Position numbers and translations under genes: made by a program. This document shows, in pieces, positions 11,225 to 24,181 of a stretch of DNA of 64,000 bases. The notes beneath the pieces were generated by a model. The model was not told where the DNA came from and made no database searches. It worked only from the letters and a program-made list of their open reading frames with translations. Within the stretch, counting starts at the first letter, position 1. Every line of letters starts with the position of its first letter. Source of the stretch: Lindgomyces ingoldianus. Lineage: Eukaryota; Ascomycota; Dothideomycetes; Pleosporales; Lindgomycetaceae. Location: positions 677,256-741,255 of the forward strand of contig NW_022985185.1 in assembly GCF_010093535.1 (NCBI RefSeq), read 5' to 3'.

Positions 11225-14200
11225 CTAAGCAAGGGGAGGGATATGTAGTTCGCTTTTTCATCCCTATCTTCGGTTCCCAGTCGTTTCTCGTCCGGTAGAT
11301 AGGAGGACAGAAGAGAAAATCGAAGTACAAGAGGCGTCATAGAAATGAAGCCGAAAGTGAAGGGAGACCTGTAAAGTGGGTGGGTAGAGGCTGGATGGGG
11401 AATTAGACTAGGCAGTATGCATGAAGAGTCCTAAAAGTGGGATGGGACGGGACCAAATATTTAGTCCAAAGAAGTCGATCCTGCGCATCCATGAGTAACT
11501 TATCCCTTTCGACCGATGACTAAGTGGGGTGAGAACGTGCCTTCCAAATGAGACCACGCCATGCCGCTTCTGTGCGTCTGCCGGCAAAGCCTATCTCAAC
11601 ATTCAGCCTTGTCCCTCTAGATCTTCTCCACAACAATTCCACCCATACCTCCACAGCCTTCACCCACTCAACTGCCCCCACGCATGGATGACCCCGAGAA
11701 AGAGAAGCAATCTGTTGCTGTTGCTCCCGACGATCCAGCCACTCCTGTAACGTTCTTCCTAGGGCTGCCCCTCGGGATACCCTGATTGGCTGCAAACCTA
11801 GAAAACAAATGCCAAAAGGAAGCAGAGGAATCAGAGAAGACAAGATAGATAACTGTGCAGCGGACCGCTATTGCACCTCATTTTTGTGTCGGCTCAGAAC
11901 CTGAGAAATTGTTTATGATCGGTCCCAATTACATACTCTAGGCCCAATGATACCTAGCCACGACGCAAAGTAATACCATGCATACGTCGAACACCGACGA
12001 TATATAAAGATTAAAGGAAATTATATTGTTTCGAAAGGCACGAACGCGAAATCTCGAGATGGGATCAGACTTCAAGAGTGGCAAATATTGGCCTTCTCAC
12101 AACATCCTCCTTCCACCTCCGGCAAGCTTGGGCTCATTCGGATTATAACAGAAATAGAAGGTATACGCCAAAATCACTCTCGCCTTCTTTCAGCCCCTTA
12201 ACCCCTCCCCATATTCATTATTCCCCGTTAGCTGTGCTCCCATGCTCTTTTTCATTTCTCTCCTTATCAGCACACCAAGCTCCTATATGGGAACGATCCT
12301 CGTCCCTACCATCTATGGCATTGTGACAACCGTTGGCGTATGGAGGAACATCAAGCGGGGTGGATGGAGCGTTGGAGGTTGAGCCTACGGTAGCTCGCAG
12401 CGATGACGTGGAAACCGGAGCCCCTGGTATGACCATTAGGAGTTGAAAGAATACAGAACCATTGACATACTAGACTGTACCAAAATGCCCTCCGAGGGGT
12501 ACCTCACGGTTGTCGGATTAGGCGGTAAGCTGCTCCACTGCTCCTGTACGTCGGCCGCAACGTCGTCTACACTGCGTGCATCTCGCAAGTACATCGTGAA
12601 CCCATCATTATCGCGAGGCACTCCAGGTATACCTCCTTTAGACTGGTCGGGGTGGCGCTGGTCTAGTTGGTATGAGTACTTGTGTACTATCTAGCTGACA
12701 ACGTCATATAGTACGACTATTGCCTTACCTTGAGAAGCCATGATAGGAATACCGTAGGATGGATTATGTCAGAGTACTTCGGTAGTGGTGTCGAGGCAAT
12801 CAACTCGGGTTGCACAAGATATATACTCAATGCGGCCAGTGTCCGGCAACCAGGAGCCCCAACACTCGTCACAGGTCCTTTGCACCCTCCACGACCACGT
12901 TGAATCGCTTCACCCAATAGACATCACCCGTGTGCGTGTGGCACGACACAGCTCGGATCAAACTGAGACCAAAGCCCCTGATACTAGAGCTAGGCCTCGA
13001 ATCACCAGTGCCCTCCGCGGGCTCTAACACTGACCTATCGTGAGCACGGCCTCGGAGTAATTATCACTCAAAATTCCCGGATACACTTCCGAGCATCTAG
13101 AGCCGGCTCGAGGAATACAATCAACCCCTAGCAGCAGCTCGAGTTGCCGATCAGCGTTCGCCAATAACCATGTCTTAGATATTGTGGTAGATGCCACTAT
13201 GGATTCCCTCGGTTTAGACGCAACTCTCAGGGGCTACGACTCCACACCATTTCGCGTACCAGATCTCCGTAATGCCCCCTCACGGTACGCCGCTGTACGC
13301 AATATTCCCAGTACTGCTTTCCAATGCAGGCACCTAGGCCGTTTCTGAGGGAGCTTGCAGGACAGATTAGACGATCCAGATACCAGCAATGAGGCTCTTC
13401 TGATCAGGCTTCTCGAATGTTGACCCAACACGAAGGACGACGCTCACCGCTTCTTCAGACCCCCGACTCTTCTGGATACAGCACGCCTTCCCTGACCAAT
13501 GGTGTCCAAAAAGAATATATCTTTTTGTTGGCACCATCGGCTTGCAATTTTCAAGAACCAAGACCGGTGTGCTATTTGCATTTGATGCGAATTGTGGACT
13601 TTGCCACATACTTCTGCTTTTTCTGCAAAGAGTCAGGTCTTCCACCACGAAGCATATTCACGGCCGTCTCTCCCGAGTGTTTGGTCAAAGCCTGTCTATT
13701 AATGCAATCTGGCTACGTATGGACGACAGAGCTCTCTAATGATTTTTGGCTATGCCTTTGAGAAACCTGAATGAGAGGCATGTGCCCCCGACTCGGAGAT
13801 CACGGTGGGAAAAAGAAATCAAGGCAATGCCAACCGCCGACTTGGCGCAGCCACAAGCATCTTCACGTGGTTCGTTATGAATCACCCGCATTCTTGCGGT
13901 GTACGTCTCTGTGCAAGAATTCCAATTGATCCAGAACACATTCTGGAATCCAACCTGCAGAACATAACTGCAGCCTTGTACGTTGACGCGATATCTCCAG
14001 AATGTGTAACATGCGGGGGAGCCTGCGAGTTGGATGTCGGCGCCCCGGAAAGCACAAGCGAAGCCTGAGGGCTGATGGTTCCGTTCCAGAGTCGCCAGGT
14101 GTGGAGAGATTGGCAAAGACGTGCAGGATTTTCCAGTACTATTGACAGCAACTCCAAGCTATCTTCCGCCTCCTCAGTCGCCTCTGTCGTCCTCTATTCT

Positions 14201-17054
14201 TACATCACTTCCTCCAATCTCTGTCGAAAGCGCCGATGAAAGAGGGGATGGCACGGGCCTTCCAAAGACCGGTGAGGACTCGAAATCAACACCCATGCCA
14301 TCGGTAGCGGGCGGACAATAATGAGTCCCCGAAATCGGACGACAGGTCATCCATCCATTAGATGTGATTGGACGCCCTGAAACCGGAGAATTGAAGAGAC
14401 GTGGAGTTTGACTGAGTCCAAGCAACCTTTGGGCTAGCCCAGGGGACAATATTGAGCTTCAACATTATGATGTAGCAAAAGTGTGCTAACTACCATGTTT
14501 CGAATGGTCTGTGCAGGGCGCCTTAAACAACCCAACCACTTCCAATGTCTCGGCTTCACCGCCTGGAGGCATTTCCAAGGATGGTACAGTCCTAAGACTA
14601 GCCCTAACTCTATGTTTAGATTCTCCAGCTGCTCCAGTATTGCAAATCACACATTCATTTGTCTCTCGGCCCTCGGATACCACCCAGCCTTGCACATAAC
14701 AGCGCTCGAGCTGCTCTTTATCATGTCGAAACTGTCAAAGAAGGCCTCTCAGGCTGGAACACGGAGCTTGTCTACAGAGCGCTTCGCTTAGCTACTCTGG
14801 TGCTTATAGTTGACATTGAGCGTTGAGCATACCAGGAGGCTGGTGTGAGGAGCTCAGCCGATTTCAAGCACATTCTACCTTGGACACTAGAATATCTGCA
14901 CATACTTGCCAGCCACGTGCAGTATCTCGTGTTTCACCATGCCTCTCTTGAAAGATAGTCCGTTGCATCGTCATGGTCTTTGATACCTCCTTCTTTGCTT
15001 GCCCCCCGACCTATTTTAACAGCATTGAACAGCATTGATCGGTACTCGTGGTGAAACTAGCCCCTGATTTCCGTATGGTACTGCATCTTTCTCCCTCTCT
15101 CTTCTCTGATAGCAGAGGAAGTAGCCAAACTCGTTCCGCGTCTTCGACTAGGGTAGCAAAGTTCAGGCCTCGCTGAGCTAGAGGGATGAAGCTCGAAGCC
15201 CCCTCCCCCCTTCCTATCACAGTGAAAGCAGAGAGTACCATGAACGAACAAGCTGGCCAGGTTCTATTAGTGGGTATAGATGCCCCATGATTCAATGCTG
15301 CGGCAAATACCAACACGTCTTGTCATGATCCTCGCTACATATATTACATATATCTCTGAACTTGGAGCAACCCCCAACAGAGAGCCTGTAACATGCGTAC
15401 CCTGGCCATTTTTATCAGTTTTCCATGGAGCACTATCGTTTTCGTCCCCGAGGAAGCTGTGCCCATTCTTAATTTGCGAACTTCCTCAAATAACGTTGAG
15501 AGTACTGTGCTGCAGGGATTTCTCGACGCTGGCATTGAGAACCGCGATCTAGGCTTTTCGTTGCATGGCTGCCGATGAGTTGCTCCTTATAGCGCTTGAG
15601 TATTGTTAATCAGCGTTTAGAAAGGCTGTGTACGTGGAACATACTGTTTCCGTCCCTTTGGACATTGAGGAAGGAGATCTTTGATCGAATTTACAGCGTG
15701 GGATTGAGGACCTGCGTTCCTTTTTCCCCTGTGGTTAGGAAAGAGAAAGTACTTCGAGGATCCTGTAAGCGATTCTTGAGATTTGGATCTGCGGAGGTTC
15801 TGAGGTTTCCTCCCTCCAGCTCCAAGGTTTGTTTCCTTCCCTTGACTAATTTTTCTATTACCACCTTTCTGGTCTTCGCCTTTTTTACTACAGCCTGTCG
15901 CACGGAAGTCCCTAGCCCCTTTCCTTCTACCCCTTTCTGCTTTCTTGAATCCAACACCGTAAGTCGCTTGCTGTGCTTTCTTCTCTGCCTTCGTTGATCA
16001 CGTGATAGGGGCCTCATTCGTTCTGCCTTCATTTTCCCCAGGGGTCTTTGACGGAGGAATTTGGGATGGAGGCTTAACCCTTGGGTCCGGGGAGTAACTA
16101 TGAGACGCTTTCGAAGACCTTCCCTCATTTTTGGCGGGAGCCTCCACATTTATCTCATGTGTTGTTGAGAGCTTGGATTCTGGTCTTCTAGTTTCCTTTT
16201 CCTGTCCTGCAAGTTTCCCCATCTCTTCGTTTAGCAGGATTCACTTTTCGCGTGTCGTCATTCCTGGCTCCATGTCCTTGCACTCCGAACGACTGCTTCC
16301 GAGCGGTCCGAACTGCTACCAGGAAATTGCTGGAAGGAAACGTGGAGAGGATCGGACCGAGGGAGTGGATTGGAGAGAGATAACATCGCCGTTTAGCCGT
16401 TCAGCCGCACTCCTCGTGTGGCTCGGCATCTATTGGTGGGGTTCGGGGCCGAAGTTGGGGCCGAAGTAGGAGGCAGGAAAGATAAGAGGAAGATTTCCCC
16501 GTCATCGCGTCCTCTCCTGGATATTCTCTGTGCCTTGATACACCTCTATCGGTTTCATTGAGGTCCCAAGACTTTAACTTCGAGATAAACATTGCACGAT
16601 GTCGTGAAGTATGCAGCACCACCGAGAAATATGGAATCACTTTCTGAAGCGAGGCCCCAAACGAGGCGCTTGAGATCTAATCAACGCCTCTGACGATCAG
16701 CGACATCTTGCAAGACTGAAAATGAGTCAAACGCATCTCCTCCTCAAGAACTGATTCGAGTGGTCGAAACCCCGCATGGAAATACCAAACCGAGCAAACC
16801 GCTGCACCTCGTTCAGCCCAGAATCTCAGCCCTTCTTGTCCCCCATCGCACTTACCCATAGGATCCTCAACGACAACGACAACGACCAACTATCAGTTGT
16901 GCGACCACAGCCCGAGAGCGGCTATAAGAAGAGGGAGAACGCGCGTTTCAACTCTACGTGTCGCGCAAGGCCTTCCGTGTTTATGCAATCGTCAACACCT
17001 ACACCGACCGCTCTTCTAAGCCTTAGAAATTCAGATACCTCGGTCAACGCCACC
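11225..17054. other. Long stretch without a convincing intact gene
   Basis: Nearly 5.8 kb of balanced composition, not RIP-like. Frames are short, overlap on both strands and lack recognisable domains. Two patches read as possible remnants. One is a plus-strand frame over about 13190-13350 (MDSLGLDATLRGYDSTPFRV). The other is a hydrophilic minus-strand frame at 16222 down to about 15700, broken once by TGA at about 16000. I cannot name either. An unusual multi-exon gene could be hidden here. Confidence 0.4.
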
Positions 17055-17946
17055 ATGGCAACGTATCACAATCCTAATTGGGCGGAATGCTACGATCTCT
17101 GGGTCACAATGCTTTTCGGCGATGGGCCAGTCGAAGATATCCCTGTTTTCGAAGGCATTCTCAAAGAAATACAACATTGCCGATTGGATGTGGAAGACGA
17201 AGGTTCAACCCCAATGACGATAGTGGACATAGGAACGGGGTCAGGGAGAGTTCATGAGAAAGACCGGGTGCAAGTTTGAAATCTGGGGTACGGAGCCTGG
17301 CGCGCCTATGCTCGAACGCGCGAAGCGGTTCTGGAACGAAGGAGTTGAGAAGCAAAAGATCGAGGGAGTTTGAAATGAAGAAAAAGTTTGAAATGAAGAA
17401 AAAGTACAAGTACACTGGATCCAGTGCGGCGTTGTATCATTTGCGCAGGAAGTACTCGAGCAATCATCAAGCGCCGATCTGATAGTCTTCGCTGTGGGCG
17501 GCATCTGTCATGTCACGACGGACTCAGAACTATATTGCTTCCTCGCCAACGTCAACTCAGTTCTTAATCCAAGGGGCCGAGCAATAATTAGCATTCTGCC
17601 AGGTTTCATGCCGAACGAAGCGGACAAAGGCACGCTTTAGAATCTTGAATCCTCGAGTCTACATTAGCTAGGCAAGCTGAATAGGATACCGTCGGTTGAC
17701 AGGCTTGGAGAAGTGTATGTCAAATATCCGAGTACGGAGAGCTTGAAGGGGTACGTCAAAACTGAAGCGTTTCAATTGGATGTTGAGGGTGGCGAGGGAA
17801 AGATGCCGAGGAGACATGTGCTGCATTGGAATTTGAAGATGTTTGATAAACAGGGTTGGGAGCGAGCGGTGGAGAGTGTAGGGTTGAGGGTTAGGGAGAT
17901 TAGGGAGGGGGAGATACAGGTGTGGTATGTTCTAGAGAGATCATAA
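17055..17946 (+). pseudogene. SAM-dependent methyltransferase pseudogene
   Basis: The start (caccATGg) and first 65 codons look sound and reach methyltransferase motif I (IVDIGTGSGRV, near 17220-17250). The homologous frame then continues one base out of phase (FEIWGTEPGAPMLERAKRFW, later DLIVFAVGGICHV and a motif like LNPRGRAIISILPGF), so a frameshift lies near 17250. In that second frame stops occur at 17371, 17389, 17638 and shortly after. The first two come from an 18-bp tandem duplication. The frame ends cleanly at 17946 (IQVWYVLERS). Class I methyltransferase folds of this length (about 280-300 residues) are common in fungal secondary metabolism, but the substrate is unknown. Unrecognised introns could hide some stops, yet none I tried restores all phases. 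Confidence 0.65.
17369..17404 (+). repeat. 18-bp perfect tandem duplication
   Basis: Two identical 18-bp units (17369-17386 and 17387-17404) beginning tttgaaatg and ending aaaaag, inside the methyltransferase pseudogene. Each unit carries a TGA in the frame of the flanking coding sequence. Confidence 0.95.
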
Positions 17947-19573
17947 GCCTGGAGTGCGTAGAATTAGTTATGGAAATAGAGTATGTGAATCCAAATAAGC
18001 TTTCGAAGCCATAGATATATTTGCATTCGTCAGCTAAGCCGCCTATTCTTCTGAGAGCCTTCTTAGTTTTCGGGGACTGCCAAACGAAGATGCATACGAC
18101 TATTTTGGAACCTAGCTCTACACGCTTGAGCTCTAGCAACCCGCAGGGCTTGTCCAATGAATCACTGTAGAGTTATGGAGGCGACCGTGAGGCCACAACG
18201 GCTTCTTATAGCCTTGGTGCCACCAATCGCCAAGGCCAAAATCCAAGGAGCTAGGCCAGTAAATCGAAGGCACGGTTAAGATGCTAGATAAACTCCATAG
18301 GTCCAAGCCTGCAAACACTCCAGCCCGCTATATTCTGCTTATTAAAAGTCCCATCTTTCTGAGATGCCCTTGATTATTTGAAGGTACGCGGAGATACGAT
18401 TAGCATGGTTTTAAACTCCGCTTGCTGTTTCCGCAGGCGTGCCAAGATGCCCCCCCCTCAGCCCATTGGCTGCCACATCTGACGTCCGCCTCGTGCGCCC
18501 AGCCAGGCTGACATTCGTTGCCACCATTGACTAAGTCCGGATGGCCACAACTTCCAATCAAGCCTCCTTCTGTAAGCGCTGGCCTGCAATCGGGTTGCGG
18601 CCCTTCATAGTTTGCCAATGTGGAGGCAGCACCCACACCACGCTCCAACGCATCGCTGACTAGGCGCGGATGGGCTGCCAGTACAGCGACACCCTTGTGC
18701 TCCGAGTCCCTGCGCCTGCGGCCCCGAAGGGCTGCTTGGCTTGTCTTTGATTCGTCCAAGCCTGCGCGAATGGCAGCGGGCCAGCATGGACGGCGCAACA
18801 GGACAGATCGTCGTGCGTCGGACAGGGGCTTTGCACTGGGGTTCTCGAAGAAGCTTGATTCTTTGATGGACCCAATTCCTTGCAATTCGATCGATCTGAA
18901 CGCTTCTCTGGCCGCTCTGCCCTCACCTTTTGACGGATGGTACAGCATGAGGATCCAGCATGAGGGTCTGTTGGACCCTTCTTTCTGCTCGAAGCGTGGA
19001 GTTCCAGTCCCCCAAGGTATTTCCCACTGACCTGTGTTCTGCTGTCGCGATTTTCGTTGCCGCACCTCAGCTGCGACTGAGAGCCTGTGACATCAGTCTC
19101 TACGTTGCTGCCACTGTCGACAAAACTCCAAAGGCGCCCTTCACAAGGAGGCCAGACCGCAGGTGGTTCGATGATGACGACTATGGACATTTCACTCTCC
19201 AGAACAGCCTCCGCCGTTGCTTGGCATTTCCCTGGTTGGCCGCGATTGGTGCGTGGAAGAGCATGCTTCCCTCCCACGCTCGCACGCCGAGTGAGTGCCC
19301 CCATTCCCTACAAGTACTTGAGCCGGCCGCCTCCCTCCCAACGCACACGCACACATCTTCCGAAGCTTCCTCTTCCCTCTTCGCACTTGAGCTGCTTATA
19401 CTGCTCACACACTTGGCACTCTTGGACTTCGCTGTCTCTGCTCTCGCCGCTCACTACTCTGGCGCACTCATCAAACCAACTCGCAGCACTATCCTTCCTC
19501 GCTGTCGAAGTGTGTGAATGTACGCCAGCCGGCGTCTTTCTAATAGAAAAGAAGCCAAACTCACACGACCAAT
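17947..19573. other. Intergenic stretch with GC-rich upstream region
   Basis: Long overlapping frames occur on both strands at 18400-19300, as expected in GC-rich DNA. None has a domain I recognise, and the two strands are equally open. The last 250 bases are C/T-rich (cctccctcccaacgcacacg and onwards) and probably form the promoter and leader of the gene at 19574. Confidence 0.4.
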
Positions 19574-20654
19574 ATGGCTGAGAGTATGCTCTTTAGTCCT
19601 GTCCAGCGAAGCGGAGTTGACCTTCGTCTCATGTAGCCACCCTCCCCGTCCCCGTCGAGGGCGCGTTGAACGAGACCCCCGAGTCTTCTTCTCCCTCTAC
19701 CTTGCTGGGTAACACTAGGAACGATGATTCCATGACGCGCCGTCTGCGGGCGGGCGGTGTTCTGGGCATTAATGAAATCGTCTACCTCCACCGTGTTAAC
19801 TCTCCTCTCACCGTTGCTTCCTCGTCCACCGCTCCTGCCACCACTACAGTGTTCAGCTCCCACAAGGAGTCAAGCGGCACCAAACCTACATCAGCTGGCA
19901 CAAGCTACCTTGTGAACGGGAAAGACCAACCAGTAAAGGAGTATGCATCGTCTCTCTCCGCTTCTCATGGCTCTGGATCCGACACTGAGCTTGAGGCAAT
20001 TCAAGACAATTTCCTCTTCGGCGTTGGCGGCCAGTTCGTGGATGGACCCAGAGCCGCTCGCACGCTCAAAGGCCCGGCAAGAACAGTTAAGCGTCCACGA
20101 GCGATCCGGCGACCTCGAGCAAAGAAGCCCGTGGTCATGATTCACCAAAATGGCGGCGCGAGTGCCTCTGAAGATGAGCACCCCGCCGTCAATCAAGTGA
20201 CCCGCCGCGATGGAAGACATGGTGAGCAGCACTCCTCCAAATGGCCTGCAGCCCACTAATTATTTTTACAGAGGCGAAATATCTCCGCCAACGCCGTTCC
20301 ATCCCGGACGACCAATTGAATCTCGTCGAAGAAGGTCGCGTTTCTGAGAGCCCAGCATTGTCCTTGACGTTGCCACCCAAACCCCTCTCCCGTGCACGGT
20401 TCAATACCATCGTCGGCCTCGTCATCGCAACTGTTCTGACCTTTGTGCTCTCGGCCTTTGCTGCCCATTACACCGGCAAAGGTCGCATGCGCTGCACGAA
20501 AGGGATTATTTTCTCCGCGACCGCCATCATCTCTTGTTTCACGGTTCTCGCTATGGTTACGGCGAGGCGGGCACTTCAGGAGGCATTGCTCGCAGGCCTA
20601 TTGGAGTCTTTCTTTGGCATCGCACTTGTCGTGGAAATTCACGACTTCATGTGA
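19574..20654 (+). CDS. Predicted membrane protein of unknown function, 3 exons
   Basis: Not recognised by name. Exons 19574-19583, 19637-20221 and 20272-20654 join to 325 codons. The first exon is only 10 nt, and its intron (gtatgc/atgtag, 53 nt) skips the in-frame stop that would otherwise follow. Intron 2 is gtgagc/tacag (50 nt). Residues 1-150 are Ser/Thr-rich and low in complexity. A short conserved-looking patch (NFLFGVGGQFVDG) precedes a strongly basic stretch (VKRPRAIRRPRAKK). The last 85 residues carry two clear membrane helices (about 244-263 and 276-293) and a probable third (about 304-319), ending EIHDFM. This suggests a cytosolic, phosphorylatable tail on a small membrane anchor. 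The tiny first exon is an inference from frame and splice sites. Confidence 0.7.
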
Positions 20655-23600
20655 CGACGTTCCACTCCGCTAATGGCTTTCTATTCCTGGCTTTGTGATT
20701 GATGATGGTGTTGCTGTTCACCATCTCGGTTAATGGTATCCTTGAGCGGTTGGATTTTACGCTTACACTTCTTGTCTTGTGTCAGCATACGTTGTCGGTC
20801 CATGTTTGGTGTTCTTTCTCATCATTTAGGTGTTTGCGACGTTCTACTTCTCAACTTTTCCTTTCCTTCATTCAACCATTCCTTGCATACTCCCAACTTC
20901 CATCCACAAAAGCATTCTGCCTAGAAAAATACTATCACAAATGCACTCATCTTTATTGATCACATTCTGCATGTAAAACGTCTTGCATAATAAGATGTGA
21001 TATTTCTAAACGTACGCTTCCGCCAACCTCCGAATCAAACAGTATGAGATGAGGAGCCTACGACACAACCGTGCACCGCAGGCACGAGCGTAAAGCCTGA
21101 CCGCTGGGTTTGCCACCTCAGCGTGGAGGAATCGGCACTTGTGGTCGCACACCCTCCCCGTAGCCATGCCCGAGGGATGCCTCAAAACGTGACTTGAGCC
21201 TCACTCGTTCCGCCAAGCCCGTCCGGCGGTGCTTCTGTAGCCAATTGTGTGCACAGCACCGCCACAGCCACCAATACTTGTGCAGTGCATGGTGGAAATT
21301 ATGCATTTTCTCCTCTCTAATTATTCGCGGCAGCCTACTTTCGCTCTGCACAGCCAGCGAAAATTCTTCACACGTCTTGTGCATCTCTACTTTGTGGAAC
21401 GAAGCTTAGAATGGTGGCTGGTGAGCTGGTGCATGCTCGCAGCTAGCTGGTTGCATCCTGAGACAAAGTCAAACAATCACTCCAAGCCGGACGAAACAAG
21501 CCTAAGATTCCGGAAAGGAAGGTAGTGTACTGCCGTGACCTGGCGGCGAGACCGCAGCAAAGATTGTGGGCATGTTGTTACGAGACATGAATCACCAAGG
21601 TCCGAGAGTCGACACCGCATCAAAGGTCAGAACAGGAAATTGGAAAAGCACATTAATCACACCTAGAGAAACCGGAGCTATAGCACCCGCTTGCGAAGCC
21701 GTCGGCCACCAGCAAATTGCCCCGTGATATCCCCCGTTCAAGGCTCAGGAAATCCCTCCGGCGGCGGATCATGTGAAAGGGAAAACTGTTTTTGGCCCAT
21801 GCAACCTCAGCCAAATCAATCAATCAGTAGATGATGAACAAGGCGAATCCGCGCCAACGCGCAAAAGCCTCTAATGCGCAGCGCATTTCGAGATTACATG
21901 AGGATGACAGGGAATTAGGAAAGGAGATGCTGGGATTGACACAAGACTGCAGCAATTGATTACACTACCCTGCTGAATTGAGACGGGATTGTGAAGCTTG
22001 CCACATTCACTATAGATTAGTCATGGTTGAAGTGATTAAGCCGCCGATTATGACCACAGTCGACAAGTCGACAGTCGCTGGTGCGCCCGTCAAGGCAGGC
22101 CTTACAGGTGGAATCGCATCAATCCAACCACAGACAAGCCATGAAAGTTTGGAATTCCCTCACCACACGAACACCACTCAGCTCTACGCGGCTGCAAGCA
22201 CAACTCGAATTCAGGTGGCCCGTGCGAAGAGAATGCAGCTTGTCTCTCTTCACGTCTCCAGGCTCGGCTACGTTCATCATCCCATTGCATAAATAACAAA
22301 ATACGACATAAGATGACATCTGACATCTGTGAGTGCGACTCGGATACGACCTGGCCCGCGGGCCACACACACTGAAGTTGATGCCTGCACAAGGCTAGCG
22401 TTCGGCGATTGCAACTTCGAGATGATGTGGGGCATGCAGACACGTTGCTGCTCTCATAACTCTTTGACGGATCAATATTTAGCTTAATTCTGAGCAGGAT
22501 GAGTAGTGTGCATGAACCGCCCTCTCTCTGCGGGGGAAGGGCGATGGCTTTGGCTGCAGCGAGGGCACCGAGGGGCTTCAATGGCGCCGAGGGCTGTCGG
22601 CCAAAACGTTGTGGCAGCACATGGATACCAATCGATAGATCAGCGGTGCTCGAGCTTTTATCCCTGCGTCTGTGGCTGGTGAGCTCGCACAGTGGAATCG
22701 GCAGCACACGACGTTGCTAATTCGGCGCCGCTAGCTCTGTATTCAGAGGACAAAGGCATAGTGACTAGCCTGTAGTAGACCTTGGGAGCTATAGTCGAAG
22801 GAATAACAGCTGGGGCTTACACTGGGAGCGCGCTGGGACTGGACTGATGACATGGCAATCTGTGCCAGGGTAGGGCCGCGGTAAAGAGATTCCATATCGT
22901 GCCTCGATCGCGCTTAGCTCAAGGCAAGAGGCGTCTGTCCTGCAGCAGGAGTGCAGCAGGAGTGCAGCTGGAAACAAAACGCAGAATCGCGATCTGCAAG
23001 ACCAAGCGAGCTCTTTGGAAACCTAGACTCGGCCCAGCAATTCACTTCCGCGCCGACCGATCTTTGCAGAGGTTGTATCATGCCCTAGCGCTGACCAGAT
23101 TGTACCTCAAGCTCGCATCCGTTGATGATAAGGGACAGCGAAAATTTTCTCGCTATGCCATCGGTATTGTGGTGCAGGGCAGATTTTCCATAGGCTGGGC
23201 TTCAAGCACTTGTCCAAAGCTGCGTCTGACGCTGCAGAAGGTCCGTCCACGCACGAGCAGACGCAGGATCCCGCCTGCTGATCGCAACAGCTGGCCAGCA
23301 GCGAGCGGCGAGCGGCATCCAGGATCCTTTCAAAGTTCATGAGCCGGGGGGTGTGTAAATTGGTTTCACGTACACGATGGTTTCACCTCCATTAGTAAAC
23401 CTGACTGCCAACAAACACCGAACCGGTGAAGAGACTAAGGTGAGCTCTCAGATGGCAGGGCCTCGCAGCGTGCCCATCAGCTCAGGATGGGCGATAACCC
23501 CCTCGTGTCTATCTCTGGGATGCCACTGTTCCGACCACTCCGCGTTTCTGCCCAGCCGAGCACGGCGCGGCGCTGATTTGCTGGCGAAGAAGTCGGTCGC

Positions 23601-24181
23601 ACAAATGCTCGACGGTGGCAAGCACAGGAGGCATGCCGGGCGTCCGTGTGGGGGAAAAGATTAGGTGATGACAAGGATTGAGTGGCTTGTTAAATGGTGC
23701 AGGTGGAAGGAAGGGCGCGTCAACTCGGACCTGAGGCTCAAGCACAAATGCGCATATCGATCAATTAAGCTGGGTGTGCTTGCGGATCGACCGCCTGGAA
23801 GGATAGGGATATTACAGGCACTCGGGGACGCAAGTGTGCTAGCTTGCTGCTCAACATCCTTGTGCCATCTGTTGGTCGCCTGTGGTTCGTCGTCCTCCAT
23901 CTCTGGATTCGCTGACTCGTCACCACGGTACGCCGCCGGACGCCTCGCCTTGCTCATCAGACTGTTCAGAATCCCACCTTAATCGTCTCATCGCTCCAAC
24001 GCGCCCGTCCTGAGGGACATCCGCATTCACCGACGTGATATAAGTATCCGCCGCCGCCCGCCCATCCACCCTAGCCACCTCGCGCACCACTCCTCCTACT
24101 GCAGCTCAATCTGCAATCTCCCGCCAGCACAGCCACGCCTACCAAAAGAAACTCACTCTACGCCACGCCAAGCAAAGCACC
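20655..24181. other. Intergenic stretch, no gene recognised
   Basis: Balanced to GC-rich DNA with many frames under 150 codons on both strands and no recognisable domain. The longest plus-strand frame (22899-23342) has no supporting start context and low-complexity basic sequence. The last 200 bases, before the gene at 24182, are C-rich (gccgccgcccgcccatcc) and contain a TATA-like site. Confidence 0.4.
24038..24044 (+). promoter_or_regulatory. TATA-like site
   Basis: The sequence atataag stands about 140 bp before the start codon at 24182, with a C-rich leader between. Position and sequence fit a core promoter; no initiator can be identified. Confidence 0.35.

Noticed and set aside
18400..19304. 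Long overlapping frames (over 210 codons) on both strands
   Set aside because: GC-rich DNA is open in several frames at once; none has a domain, splice support or a convincing start.
19380..19500. Apparent repeat of the membrane-segment motif (VSALAAHYSG) upstream of the protein that contains LSAFAAHYTG
   Set aside because: The similarity is about nine residues, codons differ, and the upstream frame has no start; most likely chance.
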